NCBI GenBank assembly: GCA_020444045.1
Contig: JAHLLS010000019.1
Location: forward strand, 54,628 to 118,627
Length of the DNA stretch: 64,000 bases
Reading direction: 5' to 3'
Origin: Deltaproteobacteria bacterium
GTDB taxonomy: Bacteria; Desulfobacterota; Desulfobacteria; Desulfobacterales; UBA5852
Below, piece by piece: positions 24,710-34,404 of this stretch; positions within the stretch are counted from its first letter, which is position 1, and every line of letters starts with the position of its first letter. The position numbers and the translations under genes are program-made. Under the pieces are notes generated by a model that was not told where the DNA came from, did not search any database, and saw nothing but the letters and a program-made list of their open reading frames with translations.

Positions 24710-27700
24710 GGCTGCCGCGTTTCAGTGTTCGGCGCCCGATCTTCACCACCATGGTGACCCTGATCCTGGTCATCCTGGGATCGGTTTCCTTAAGCCGCCT
24801 GCAGATCGACATGCTGCCCGATATCGAACTGCCCACCCTGACCATCCGGACGGACTACGAGGGGGCCAGTCCCGAGGTGATCGAGCGCCTGGTGACCCGC
24901 ATCATCGAGGAGATCGTGGCCGTGGTGCCCGGCGTGGAGGAAATCACGTCGACCTCGTCGGAGGGCCGCAGCACGGTGCGCGTCAGCTTCGTGTGGGGCA
25001 CCGACATCGACACGGCGGCCATCGACATTCAGAGCAAACTCGAAGACGAAATCAACGAACTGCCGGACGATATCGTCGGCCCACGCACCAGCAAATTCGA
25101 CATCGCCAGTTTTCCGGTCGTCATCCTGGGCATTTCCAGCAATCTCGATCCGGTGGAGATGACCGAACTGATCGAAGATCAGATCCGCTATCGCTTTGCC
25201 CGCATTCCGGGCGTGGCCCAAGTGGACCTTTTCGGGGGCTACAACCGGGAGGTTCGCATCGAGCTGGATCCCGAACGGATCAAGGCCGCCGGCTTGCCCC
25301 TGGATCAGGTCATCGACGCCATCGAGGACGCCAACCTCGACCTGCCGACAGGCAAGATCGAGCAGGGACGCTACGAGGTCACCCTGCGGGCGCCGGCCGA
25401 ATTCACCCGTCTGGACCAGATTCGGGACACGGTCATTCTGCAGCGGGAGGGAGCTGCCGTTCGGTTGGGCCAGGTCGCCGACATCCGGGACACCTACGAG
25501 AAGAAGACGCGCATCGTGCGTGTCAACGGCAAGCGCGGACTCTATGTCGGGATCCGCAAACAGGCCAATGCCAACACAGTGGAAGTCTCCCGCCGCGTCC
25601 TGGAAGAGATCGAGGCCATCAACCAGGCTTTTCCCCAAATCACCGTCGTTCCGGTCATCAACCAGGGCAACCTGATCGAGCGCTCCATTGCCAATGTGGC
25701 CCGCTCGGTCCTCTACGGCGGCGGACTGGCCGTCGCGGTGCTGCTCTTCTTTTTGCGCAGCATCCGCAGCACCCTGGTCATTTCGCTCTCGATTCCCATT
25801 TCCATTATCGCCACCTTTGCCCTGATTTATTTCGGCGGGTTCACCCTCAACCTGATGACCTTGGGCGGGCTGGCCCTGGGGGTGGGCATGATGGTGGACA
25901 GTTCCATCGTCGTACTCGAGAACATCTTCCGCCGCCGCAGCGAGAATGGACTGACGCCCGAGGAAGCGTCGGTGGAGGGCGCCCAGGAGGTGGGAACCGC
26001 CATTATCGCCAGCACCATCACAACCCTGGTCATTTTTATTCCCTTGATCTTCGTGCGCGGTGTGGCGGGCATTCTCTTCAAGGAACTGGCCTATGTCATC
26101 ATCTTCTCCTTGGTCTGCTCCCTTGTCTTGTCCCTCAGCCTGGTCCCTATGCTGGCCTCCCGCCTGCTGACTTACGGAAAACGCTCCTCCCGCAAACCCG
26201 CCGCGCGATCGAGCCATTTGGTCACCGCGGCCCGCTCGGCCTACGCAGGGCTCGAAGCAGGCTACCTGCGTCTGCTCGGCCGGGTCCTGGATCATCGTGC
26301 GGCCACCATCGTTGCGGCGGCGGCGCTGCTGGGCGCGAGCCTGCTGCTCCTGCCCCTGATCGGCACGGAATTTCTACCCCCCAGCGATGAAGGCGAAGTC
26401 CGCGTCACCGGCAAGATGGAAGTCGGCACCCGCCTCGAACTGGTCGACCGGCAGGCCCGCCTCATGGAGGAGATCGTCCTGCCGGCCGTGCCCGAAGCTT
26501 CGGCCTGGGTGGTCCGTGTGGGCGCCACCGGCTGGCGCGCAAACGCCGGCGCCGAGGGGGAAATTCGTTTGTCATTAGTGCCGGCGGCCCAGCGCGACCG
26601 CTCCAATGTCGCCATCGCCGACGACCTGCGGCGCCGATTGGCGGGCCGCGTGCCCGGCATGGAAATCCGCGTCCGGGCGCCCCAGGGGCAATTCATTCTT
26701 GACCGCATTCTAGGGGGCGATGAGGGGCTCACCATTGAAATTCGCGGCTACGACCTTGCCACCCTTGACGCGCTGGCCCAGCGGGCCGCGGGCCTTATCA
26801 AGGAGGTGCCGGGCGTTACGGACCTGGACACCAGCCTCGAGGCCGGCATCCCTCAGCAGGACATCCGTGTCAACCGCGACAAAGTGGCCGATCTGGGACT
26901 GAGCATTCGCGATGTCACAGAAATGCTGCAAACCGCGGTGGCGGGCTCCAAGGCCGGTGAATACCGCCAGGAAGGCCATTCCTACCGGATTCTGGTTCAG
27001 CTCAAGGATGCCGAGCAGCGCAGCCTGGACGAAATTCTCGATCTTGCCCTGACCACCGATTCCGGCGAAAAAGTGGCCCTGCGCAATGTCGTCACCGCTC
27101 AAGCCAGCCGGGGCCCGGTCCTGATCGAGCGCAAGGACCAGCAGCGGCAGGCGACGGTTGCCGCCAATGTCGCCGGACGCGATCTGGGTTCGGTAGCCGC
27201 AGAGGTGCAAGCCCTGCTCGATGGGATTCCCCGCCCCGTCGGCTATGACCTGAGCGTGGCGGGCAAGTTCGAAGAACAGCAGAAAGCCTTCCGGGAGCTG
27301 GTGATTTCCCTCCTGCTGGCGCTGGTCCTCGTCTATATGGTCCTGGCCTGTCAGTATGAATCCCTGCGGGATCCGCTGGTGGTAATGTTTTCGGTGCCCC
27401 TGGCCGTGATCGGGGTTCTGGTGACCCTGTTTCTGACGGGTACGACCCTCAACGTGCAGTCCTACATCGGCTGCATCATGCTGGGGGGTATCGTGGTCAA
27501 CAATGCGATCCTCCTGGTGGATCAGGCCGGCCGTCTGATCCAGGAAGGTCGCCCCACCCACGAGGCCCTTATGGAAGCCGGTCGCCGCCGTCTGCGCCCG
27601 ATCCTGATGACCACCCTGACCACCATTCTCGGCCTTTTACCGCTGGCTTTAGGCATCGGCGAGGGTTCCGATGCCCAGGCCCCGCTGGCACGGGCCGTCG

Positions 27701-27795
27701 TGGGCGGCCTGACCGGTTCCACCCTGATCACGCTGGTGCTGATTCCGGTGGTCTATTCCCTGTTTCATCGCGTTCAACAAAGCACCCCCCGGTAG
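24706..27795 (+). CDS. RND efflux pump, inner-membrane transporter (second system)
   Basis: A 1029-residue transporter starting [25 protein letters not shown]. It has the FSVRRPIF entry motif, porter subdomains ([20 protein letters not shown]), membrane helix 4 with [20 protein letters not shown], and the second-half motif [22 protein letters not shown]. Only one Asp is present in the helix-4 segment (MMVDSS) rather than the Asp pair of AcrB, as in several HAE1-related pumps. The true start is the ATGA overlap with the adaptor stop; longer frames upstream are the adaptor read out of frame. Confidence 0.92.
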   Translation: MRLPRFSVRRPIFTTMVTLILVILGSVSLSRLQIDMLPDIELPTLTIRTDYEGASPEVIERLVTRIIEEIVAVVPGVEEITSTSSEGRSTVRVSFVWGTDIDTAAIDIQSKLEDEINELPDDIVGPRTSKFDIASFPVVILGISSNLDPVEMTELIEDQIRYRFARIPGVAQVDLFGGYNREVRIELDPERIKAAGLPLDQVIDAIEDANLDLPTGKIEQGRYEVTLRAPAEFTRLDQIRDTVILQREGAAVRLGQVADIRDTYEKKTRIVRVNGKRGLYVGIRKQANANTVEVSRRVLEEIEAINQAFPQITVVPVINQGNLIERSIANVARSVLYGGGLAVAVLLFFLRSIRSTLVISLSIPISIIATFALIYFGGFTLNLMTLGGLALGVGMMVDSSIVVLENIFRRRSENGLTPEEASVEGAQEVGTAIIASTITTLVIFIPLIFVRGVAGILFKELAYVIIFSLVCSLVLSLSLVPMLASRLLTYGKRSSRKPAARSSHLVTAARSAYAGLEAGYLRLLGRVLDHRAATIVAAAALLGASLLLLPLIGTEFLPPSDEGEVRVTGKMEVGTRLELVDRQARLMEEIVLPAVPEASAWVVRVGATGWRANAGAEGEIRLSLVPAAQRDRSNVAIADDLRRRLAGRVPGMEIRVRAPQGQFILDRILGGDEGLTIEIRGYDLATLDALAQRAAGLIKEVPGVTDLDTSLEAGIPQQDIRVNRDKVADLGLSIRDVTEMLQTAVAGSKAGEYRQEGHSYRILVQLKDAEQRSLDEILDLALTTDSGEKVALRNVVTAQASRGPVLIERKDQQRQATVAANVAGRDLGSVAAEVQALLDGIPRPVGYDLSVAGKFEEQQKAFRELVISLLLALVLVYMVLACQYESLRDPLVVMFSVPLAVIGVLVTLFLTGTTLNVQSYIGCIMLGGIVVNNAILLVDQAGRLIQEGRPTHEALMEAGRRRLRPILMTTLTTILGLLPLALGIGEGSDAQAPLARAVVGGLTGSTLITLVLIPVVYSLFHRVQQSTPR

Positions 27796-28091
27796 AAATG
27801 GTCCTTTCGATTGTCTCAGCCCCGCGGATCGCCGGGGAAAGTCCGGAAATGAGGGCCTATCAGCGTATCGACCGCTACGCCATGGCCGCTTCGCTTCCGT
27901 TGCCCACTGCCACAAAGGATCGCTTTTTTTCGGCCGCCTGAATTTTCAGTCCTTGACAATTACTCTATCTATGCACAATTGATTTGGATGTGTCACGCAT
28001 TCAAAGCCACTGTTCAGTGACGGTTCAGGCAACCCGTCATTACTTCTCAGGCCTTAGACAACCTTAACAGACAAGCCGAAACCGCGGAGGA

Positions 28092-28709
28092 ATGATGATA
28101 CTGCGACGGGTTTCATATCGTCATATTTCTGTACCGCTGATCATTTTAGCGCTCGGTTGCCTCACGAACGGCGTCTGGGCGGCGGAGCCCGCTTTCGATT
28201 GCACCAAGGCGGATGGCACGATCGAGGAGTTGATCTGCCAAGACGAGAAGCTGGCCGAACTGGATCGCAAACTGGCCGAGGTATACACCGCCGCCGCCCG
28301 CAAGGCCACCAACGAGCATCCGCCCTTCCTCAAGACCGAGCAGCGCGGGTGGATCAAGGGGCGCAACGAGTGCTGGAAGAGCGACGACCCGCGGGCCTGC
28401 ACCGAAACCGAATATCACCACCGCATCGCCGAATTGCAGGCCCGCTACCGCCTGGTCCCGGAAAAGGGCCCCTTCTGGTTTGCCTGCGACGACAATCCAG
28501 GCAGTGAAGTGGTCGTCACTTTTTTCGAAACCGACCCGCCGACCCTGATCGCCGAGCGCGGCGACCAGGTGTCGTTCATGATTCAGCAGCCCTCCGGCAG
28601 CGGCGCCAATTACCAGGGCCGCAATGAAACCTTTTGGGAGCACCAGGGCGAGGCCAGCATCGTATGGGGTTACGACGCCCCGGAAATGCGCTGTGTGCGC
28701 AAACCCTGA
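28092..28709 (+). CDS. LprI-MliC fusion, putative double lysozyme inhibitor
   Basis: A 205-residue exported protein after a GGAGG site. A signal peptide (about residues 1-30, ending VWAAEP) precedes an LprI/DUF1311-type domain (about 35-120). That domain has the FDCTKADGTIEELICQD opening, the ELDRKLAEVY helix and a second Cys pair (NECWKSDD, ACTETEY). A second domain (about 127-205) looks like MliC, the inhibitor of c-type lysozyme: it opens with FACDD and ends at EMRCVRKP, with strands between. Both halves belong to families that protect peptidoglycan from lysozyme. It precedes a run of envelope genes. Confidence 0.75.
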   Translation: MMILRRVSYRHISVPLIILALGCLTNGVWAAEPAFDCTKADGTIEELICQDEKLAELDRKLAEVYTAAARKATNEHPPFLKTEQRGWIKGRNECWKSDDPRACTETEYHHRIAELQARYRLVPEKGPFWFACDDNPGSEVVVTFFETDPPTLIAERGDQVSFMIQQPSGSGANYQGRNETFWEHQGEASIVWGYDAPEMRCVRKP

Positions 28710-28838
28710 TGGAATGCTCGGCGAACCAGCACGCCGGCAATGGCTTTCATACGATTTCCGATGGATTGCCCGTCATACCCTGATCCCCGCGGGGATCGAA
28801 ATTATCCTGTTGATTTTATTTGAACAAAGGAGAATACC

Positions 28839-29270
28839 ATGAAACACGCTACCGCTCTGCTTTTGCTTATCGCCGCCCTCGTGATCGCCACCCCCCTGTC
28901 GGGGCCGGCCATCGGCGAAACAACATCCGATAAATTGGCCAAAGAGACCAAAGAGGCTTTTGAGGCCTTCAAGGCCTATATGATCGACAAGAAGAACGAC
29001 GCTGTGGCGCACGGTAAAGATCTGCTCAAAAAGACGGATGCCGAGATCGATGTGCTACAGGCCAAAGCCGACGACGCCTCCGGCGACGCCAAGGTCGCCT
29101 ACCGGAAAGAAATCGAAAACCTGAAACAAAAACGGGAGGTAGCGGCCAAGAAACTGGATGAATTAGGAGACGCCTCCGCGGATTCCTGGGATGATGCCAA
29201 AGACGGTTTTACCGAGGCCTACAAGGCCCTTTATGAGGCTTACAAGGAAGCTTTGGCGAATTTCAACTAG
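28839..29270 (+). CDS. Exported helical, charged protein
   Basis: A 143-residue protein behind a strong AAAGGAG site. A cleavable signal peptide (about residues 1-26, ending AIGE) is followed by almost uninterrupted amphipathic helix rich in Lys, Asp, Glu and Ala (DKLAKETKEAFEAFKAYMID, KQKREVAAKKLDELGDAS). It has no Cys and no membrane segment after the signal. It resembles small periplasmic coiled-coil proteins. It lies 50 bases before the LssY_C lipoprotein and may open that operon. Confidence 0.65.
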   Translation: MKHATALLLLIAALVIATPLSGPAIGETTSDKLAKETKEAFEAFKAYMIDKKNDAVAHGKDLLKKTDAEIDVLQAKADDASGDAKVAYRKEIENLKQKREVAAKKLDELGDASADSWDDAKDGFTEAYKALYEAYKEALANFN

Positions 29271-29321
29271 CCATTTCAACAGGATGTTCGCTTTTTCTGG
29301 GAACCGGGGAGTAACCGATCA

Positions 29322-30677
29322 ATGCGTTGTGCAACGTTTACCCATAAGGCTTTGAGGATTTCGACGGTTGCATTGCAGCGGTTAGCATGCCCTATCGCCA
29401 TCCTTTTTTTCGTGATGGTGTTTGCCAGCTGCACCACTTTTCACACCGCCTCCTCCTACCGTCCGGAGTCCATCAACACGGTCCGATTTCGCGATCGGGC
29501 GGTATCCAAAGCGGATGCCGAAATCCGGGTGACCGTGGCCGTTCCAACCAAAGAGGAAGTCCAAGCCCTTTTCCAGGCTGATTTAATCCAAAAGGAGATC
29601 CAACCGGTCTGGGTGAAAGTCGAAAACCACAGTGCCAAATCCTTCTACCTTTTGGGTGCGGCTACGGATCCGAACTACTTTTCGCCCCTGGAGGTGGTCT
29701 ATGCGGTGCAGGGCGGGCTTTTCGATGTCTATCAGGATGAAATGGAGCGCCATTTCCGTTCCATGAATTTCGATAATCCTGTTTTGCCCAACACGGCGGT
29801 TTCAGGATTCATTTATACGAATCTCGACGAAGGCGAAAAAGTGGTGCAAATCGACCTGATTGCCGCCGAGCAGGTGAAGTTCTTCACCTTCTTTGTCCAA
29901 ATTCCCGGCATGCGGGTGGACTATCGCATGGTGGATTTCGACGGCCTCTATCCAGAAGACGAAATGGTGGAAGTGGATGAGGATGGGCTGCGGGCGGCGA
30001 TAGAGGCATTACCCTGCTGTACCACCAACGCTGAAGGTACCGAATTCGGCGACCCGCTCAATCTTGTCATCATCGGGGATTTTAAAAACATCACCGCAGC
30101 CTTTGCCCGCCGGGGGTGGCTTCCGGCGGAAGAAACCTATTCCACCGCCGTGTGGAAGACGATCAAGTCCTTTTTGTTCGGGTCGCGTTACCGGTACTCC
30201 CCGGTGAGCCCGCTGTACACATACGGCCGCAGTCAGGATTTTGCCCGCCAGAAGCCGCGCCACGACATCCACGAGCGCAACCACCTGCGCCTGTGGTACA
30301 CCCCGCTGCGCTACAAGGGCAAACCGGTCTTTGTCGGGCAGATCAGTCGGGATATCGGCGTGCGGTTTACTTCGGAAGTCTGGCCGCCGGTTACCCATAA
30401 GATCGATCCGGACATCGACGAGGCGCGCGGTTCAGTTGTCGAAGACCTGATCTATTCCCAGATGCTGGCCAAAGTGGGCTGGGTGAAAGGGGTGGGGCGC
30501 GCCCGGCCTTCCAAGCCGCGAGCCAATCTCACCGGCGACCCCTATTTTACCGACGGCTATCGCACCGTGTTGATTATCGATCAGGGCCCCATTGCCTTGA
30601 ATCAGCTCCAAACCTTTCAGTGGGAAGGCCCCGAAACCTTCAATATCGGTTCATCACTTGAACCGAGCCAGAATTGA
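29322..30677 (+). CDS. LssY_C-domain lipoprotein
   Basis: A 451-residue lipoprotein with lipobox Cys37 (VMVFASCTTF). The C-terminal half contains the LssY-like pattern: GDPLNLVIIGDFKNITAAFARRGWLPAEE, HLRLWYTPLRYKGKPVFVGQISRDIGV, and a conserved acidic end. LssY_C domains occur alone or fused to PAP2 phosphatase or DedA-like membrane proteins; their function is unclear. Here no membrane domain is fused. The N-terminal half (about 40-230) is unknown. It is the first of five closely spaced envelope genes. Confidence 0.72.
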   Translation: MRCATFTHKALRISTVALQRLACPIAILFFVMVFASCTTFHTASSYRPESINTVRFRDRAVSKADAEIRVTVAVPTKEEVQALFQADLIQKEIQPVWVKVENHSAKSFYLLGAATDPNYFSPLEVVYAVQGGLFDVYQDEMERHFRSMNFDNPVLPNTAVSGFIYTNLDEGEKVVQIDLIAAEQVKFFTFFVQIPGMRVDYRMVDFDGLYPEDEMVEVDEDGLRAAIEALPCCTTNAEGTEFGDPLNLVIIGDFKNITAAFARRGWLPAEETYSTAVWKTIKSFLFGSRYRYSPVSPLYTYGRSQDFARQKPRHDIHERNHLRLWYTPLRYKGKPVFVGQISRDIGVRFTSEVWPPVTHKIDPDIDEARGSVVEDLIYSQMLAKVGWVKGVGRARPSKPRANLTGDPYFTDGYRTVLIIDQGPIALNQLQTFQWEGPETFNIGSSLEPSQN

Positions 30678-30699
30678 GCGGCCGGTCTATGAGGTTTCA

Positions 30700-31692
30700 A
30701 TGAAGAGAAAGCCAACCGTCATTTGGATCATCTGTCTGGTCGCCAGTCTGGTATTGTCGGCCGCACCGAACGATCTCCGTGCCCGGGAGATCTTTATTAC
30801 CATCGGCAGCGGGGATTTTACCGGTGTTTATTATCCCACCGGCCTGATCCTTGCCCGGATGATCAATGCGAAGCGCGACGTCTATGGCATCCGGGCCGCT
30901 GTGGAAGCCACGAACGGCGCTACGTTCAACCTGAATGGGATCATGGCCGGGTATCTGGAATTCGGCCTGGCGCAGTCGGATACTCAATACCAGGCGATCA
31001 ACGGACGCGGCGCATGGGAACAGAAGGGTCCGCAAAAAGATCTGCGCGCCGTTTTCAGCCTTCACCATGAAGCGGTCACCCTGGTTGCGGCGGTCGATGC
31101 GGGCATAAAGACGCTTTCAGACCTCAAAGGAAAGCGCGTCAGTCTCGGCAATCCCGGTATAAGTCGGCATCGGATCGTCATGGACATCCTGGAGGCCGCC
31201 GGTCTCGACCCCAAGCGGGATTTGACCCAGTTTGACGTCATGGCCTCCGATGCGCCCGCCCTGATGCAGGACAATCGCATCGACGCTTATTTTTTCACGG
31301 TCGGCCATCCCAACGAAACGGTTCAAAAAGCGCTATCCGGCGATCGCCAGGCCCGTATCGTCCCCATTAGCGGTCCCGCCATCGATCGGCTGGTGGCCGA
31401 TAAAAGCTACTATATCCATGGCTCGATACCGGTGAAGCGTCTCTATCCGGGGGGGGCTGATCAGCCGGATGTGCCTACCATGGGCGTCCTTGCCGCTCTG
31501 TGTACGTCCTCCCGGGTTTCGGAAGACGTGGTTTATGCACTCACCAGAGAGGTGTTCGATAATTTTGAAATGTTTCGTCGGCAGCACCCGGCATATTATA
31601 ACCTATCGAAGGAAGGCATGCTCAAGGGCCTCAGTGCGCCGCTTCATCCCGGGGCACTCAGGTACTACAGAGAAACCGGGTTGATCCATTAG
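30700..31692 (+). CDS. TAXI-family solute-binding protein (orphan, no TRAP permease)
   Basis: About 330 residues from an ATG at 30700 following GAGG; the earlier ATG at 30658 overlaps the previous gene. A signal peptide (to about residue 28) leads to the TAXI hallmark IFITIGSGDFTGVYYPTG and later segments AVEATNGATFNLNGIMAGYLEFGLAQSD and LKGKRVSLGNPGISRHRIV. TAXI proteins normally feed a TRAP transporter fusion permease. None is encoded in this window, and the neighbours are lipid-acting enzymes, so a sensing or shuttling role is possible. Confidence 0.87.
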   Translation: MKRKPTVIWIICLVASLVLSAAPNDLRAREIFITIGSGDFTGVYYPTGLILARMINAKRDVYGIRAAVEATNGATFNLNGIMAGYLEFGLAQSDTQYQAINGRGAWEQKGPQKDLRAVFSLHHEAVTLVAAVDAGIKTLSDLKGKRVSLGNPGISRHRIVMDILEAAGLDPKRDLTQFDVMASDAPALMQDNRIDAYFFTVGHPNETVQKALSGDRQARIVPISGPAIDRLVADKSYYIHGSIPVKRLYPGGADQPDVPTMGVLAALCTSSRVSEDVVYALTREVFDNFEMFRRQHPAYYNLSKEGMLKGLSAPLHPGALRYYRETGLIH

Positions 31693-31722
31693 CCCGATCA
31701 TGTGTCCGTTTGGAATTTCGTC

Positions 31723-33315
31723 ATGAATCCCTATCAATATCTCTTTGTCATTTTATTTGGCGTTATATCGTTGGTGGGTTGTGGACTGCAAAGTGGATCG
31801 CCGCCTATATCCGAGCGCCGTTCTGAAAAGCCTTCGGTACCCCCGCTGAAGCAGCTTTCGCACGACACCGGGTTGGCGCAGGTCTTCGGACCGCCTGAGG
31901 CCTATGAAGGAAGCCCCCTCGAGGAAGTAGGGCGCCAGGGCCTTTTCGAGGCACATCATCCGAAAGCCAATCAAATAGCCGTGCTGGAAAACGGCGACGC
32001 CTCCTTCGCCGCGCGCGTCCAGCTGCTGGAAAACGCCAAAAAATCAATCCGGATCCAGGCCTTGATTTTTGCGGGCGACGAATCCGGACTGCACATCGCC
32101 GAAATCCTGAAAAGAAAAAAGGCCGCAGGCCTTGATGTCCGTGTGATCGTGGATGCCCCCTCGAATCTCGGTTTTCAGACCCAGTGGATGTATTTCGATC
32201 TCAAGCAGCACGACATCGAGGTCCAGGGTTACGAGTCCCTTTACCTGGAGTGGCTCAACGAGGTGCCCATCCCCTTTCTCTCACCCGCCCGGGACCCCGA
32301 GGCTCCGGATAACCGCTACCATGAAAAAATGTGGATCGTGGATGGGGAAACCGACCATGGTACAGCCGTCACGGGCGGACTGAACGTCGCCAACGCCTAT
32401 TTTCGGGTGAACCCTATGGATCCCGACGAGAACTGGCGGGACCAGGACGTCATTGTCAAAGGGCCCATCGTGGCCGATATGGTAACCGCCTTCGAACGTA
32501 ATTTTGACCACTTTGTCGCCATCAAAGAAAGCAGAGGCGATTTGGATACCGATCTCTACTGGCAAAAGACGCGGGAATTTCTGGATGAAGTGGGAAAACT
32601 GGAGATTCCCTACGCGACCCGGTCCGATATAACCGAGCGCGTCCGGAAAATGGCACAGGCCAAGCCCGACCTGAAATACGAACATGCCCGCAGCCGGTTT
32701 TTCCATAACCGACCCCGTTTGGGAGAGTCTTACATCAAGCAAGCCTATCGCAAGCTGATTGACCATGCACGGCGGGAGATTATCATCTGCAATGCCTATT
32801 TTATTCCTTCAATCGACTTTGTGGACGCCATCCGGGCGGCGGCGAATCGGGGCGTGCGCGTCATCATTCTATCCAACAGCCCTGAAACCAATGATTTGCC
32901 GGCCATGAGTATGGTTGGCCGCGATTCCTACAAGGATATCCTGGCGATAAACGAAGAAGACAGGACGAGGGAAAACGGGGGCAGGGTCCAGATTTGGGAA
33001 TGGTACGGCCGGCGTTTCGATCGGGACCGGCAGACCGAAGGCACCATCCACGCCAAGTATGCCGTCTTCGACCGGCGGTACGCTCTTGTGGGATCCTACA
33101 ACCTCGATCCGCGAAGCGAAAAGCTCAACAGTGAAACGGCTGTGGTTTTTCAAAGTGAAAGCCTATCCGCCAAGCTTGCGAAAATTTTTTATGAAAACGA
33201 CCTGGCTTACAGCCGCCAGGTGACGCCGGAAGATGCGGCAGAATTCAATGAGCCAACCGATGCCCTATACAAACTTCAAAAAGAGTTCGGCAGCCTTTTT
33301 GAATCGGAGCTATAG
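31723..33315 (+). CDS. Phospholipase D / cardiolipin-synthase-like lipoprotein
   Basis: About 530 residues from the ATG at 31723; a GTG at 31702 is the alternative. Lipobox Cys20 (GVISLVGCG) suggests membrane attachment. Two HKD motifs are complete: HEKMWIVD in the first half and HAKYAVFD in the second, each followed by a Gly/Ser-Asn segment (GGLN; GSYN). This is the bilobed PLD fold, which transfers phosphatidyl groups or cleaves phosphodiesters. It differs from classical cardiolipin synthase by lacking N-terminal membrane helices, so it probably acts outside the cytosol. Confidence 0.85.
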   Translation: MNPYQYLFVILFGVISLVGCGLQSGSPPISERRSEKPSVPPLKQLSHDTGLAQVFGPPEAYEGSPLEEVGRQGLFEAHHPKANQIAVLENGDASFAARVQLLENAKKSIRIQALIFAGDESGLHIAEILKRKKAAGLDVRVIVDAPSNLGFQTQWMYFDLKQHDIEVQGYESLYLEWLNEVPIPFLSPARDPEAPDNRYHEKMWIVDGETDHGTAVTGGLNVANAYFRVNPMDPDENWRDQDVIVKGPIVADMVTAFERNFDHFVAIKESRGDLDTDLYWQKTREFLDEVGKLEIPYATRSDITERVRKMAQAKPDLKYEHARSRFFHNRPRLGESYIKQAYRKLIDHARREIIICNAYFIPSIDFVDAIRAAANRGVRVIILSNSPETNDLPAMSMVGRDSYKDILAINEEDRTRENGGRVQIWEWYGRRFDRDRQTEGTIHAKYAVFDRRYALVGSYNLDPRSEKLNSETAVVFQSESLSAKLAKIFYENDLAYSRQVTPEDAAEFNEPTDALYKLQKEFGSLFESEL

Positions 33316-34333
33316 ATTAACGCGCTGGTGGACGGGGCTTTCGATCGCCATCTTGTTTGCAATGATGGCCGCTCTTCCCGGGCGGGCGGAAACACCCGCG
33401 CTATGCAAAAAGGAAGCCCCCAGAATCACGTTTGAAAACATTTCGCCCCCCTTCGATCAATACGATTACTTTCAAAATCGCCTTCTTTTACCTTTTGAAT
33501 ACGACGCATCCTCCTTCAGCTTGATCAATGCCTGGTGGCTTGCCGAAATCTCCACCCTCGTCTATTCGGACACGGCCTACATATGGCAGCGACTGCGTCA
33601 GGCCGGGTTTAAGCAGGTCCAATTTATCCAACACTCCGGCACCTACTGCTTCGTCGCCGCCCATGAACGCTTCGCCATTGTCGCCTTCCGGGGCAGCGAG
33701 ATTTGGAGGCGTGGGGAGGGCTTCGATGCCCAACGGATATTGGCCGATATGAAAACCAACATCGACATCCGCCTCTCTGACTGGGCCGATGGGGAGAGGG
33801 TTCACAGCGGGTTCAAGTCCGCTTTGGAAGATGTTTGGACCGCCTTGTTACCGGAAATCGAAACGCTGCAAACCGAGGGCCTCAAAATATGGATCACCGG
33901 GCACAGCCTGGGGGCGGCTTTGGCAACCCTGGCCGCCGATCGCTTACAGGATGTTCAGGGGCTTTACACCTTTGGCTCCCCTCGCATAGGCGACAAAGGG
34001 TTCCAAGCCCATTTCCAGGTGCAAGCCTATCGGGTCGTCAACGGTAAGGACATCGTGGCAACCGTTCCCGGAGAGGGCCCCTTCCGCCATGTAGGTGAAC
34101 GCGTATGGATCGCCCCCAATGGCAGTCTCCAAGATCGAAACGGTCGTGACGGGAAGATGCTTGACACCGGCTGTGGAGAGGACATCAGTGCTTCCGGCGA
34201 TACGGTGAAAGGGTCTCAGATCGATTCCGGTCTTTTAATCCCGCACGCATTTCGCGACCACAATCCCATGCTCTATTCCATATTTCTGTGGAACGCGCTG
34301 GTGGAAAATCGGAACGTCAACGGAAAGATCTGA
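33233..34333 (+). CDS. Class 3 lipase-like exported hydrolase
   Basis: Up to 366 residues, overlapping the end of the PLD gene. The start is uncertain: ATG at 33233 or 33248, or a TTG at 33299 which would give a clean signal peptide (RSYRLTRWWTGLSIAILFAMMAALPGRA). The alpha/beta-hydrolase elbow GHSLGAALATLA carries the nucleophilic Ser. YTFGSPRIGDKGF and VVNGKDIVATVP are typical lipase-3 motifs that place the Asp. The catalytic His is probably in the HAFRDHNPMLYS segment. It should cleave ester bonds of lipids in the periplasm or outside. The overlap with PLD suggests translational coupling. Confidence 0.83.
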   Translation: MRQNSMSQPMPYTNFKKSSAAFLNRSYRLTRWWTGLSIAILFAMMAALPGRAETPALCKKEAPRITFENISPPFDQYDYFQNRLLLPFEYDASSFSLINAWWLAEISTLVYSDTAYIWQRLRQAGFKQVQFIQHSGTYCFVAAHERFAIVAFRGSEIWRRGEGFDAQRILADMKTNIDIRLSDWADGERVHSGFKSALEDVWTALLPEIETLQTEGLKIWITGHSLGAALATLAADRLQDVQGLYTFGSPRIGDKGFQAHFQVQAYRVVNGKDIVATVPGEGPFRHVGERVWIAPNGSLQDRNGRDGKMLDTGCGEDISASGDTVKGSQIDSGLLIPHAFRDHNPMLYSIFLWNALVENRNVNGKI

Positions 34334-34404
34334 AGAAAAACGATATGGCTATTTTATCTGCAAAAATGAAGTGTCGGATAGACGCAGGCCGGGGGAGATG
34401 TCAG

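Noticed and set aside
24790..26295. 501-residue open frame on the minus strand
   Set aside because: Antisense to the RND pump, with no motif and biased composition.
24639..26390. 583-residue open frame on the plus strand
   Set aside because: It overlaps the RND pump in a different frame; extreme Arg/His/Gly content shows it is a shadow.
27821..27842. CCCCG...CGGGG hairpin after the second RND pump
   Set aside because: The stem is short with mismatches and no T-tract; too weak to list as a terminator.
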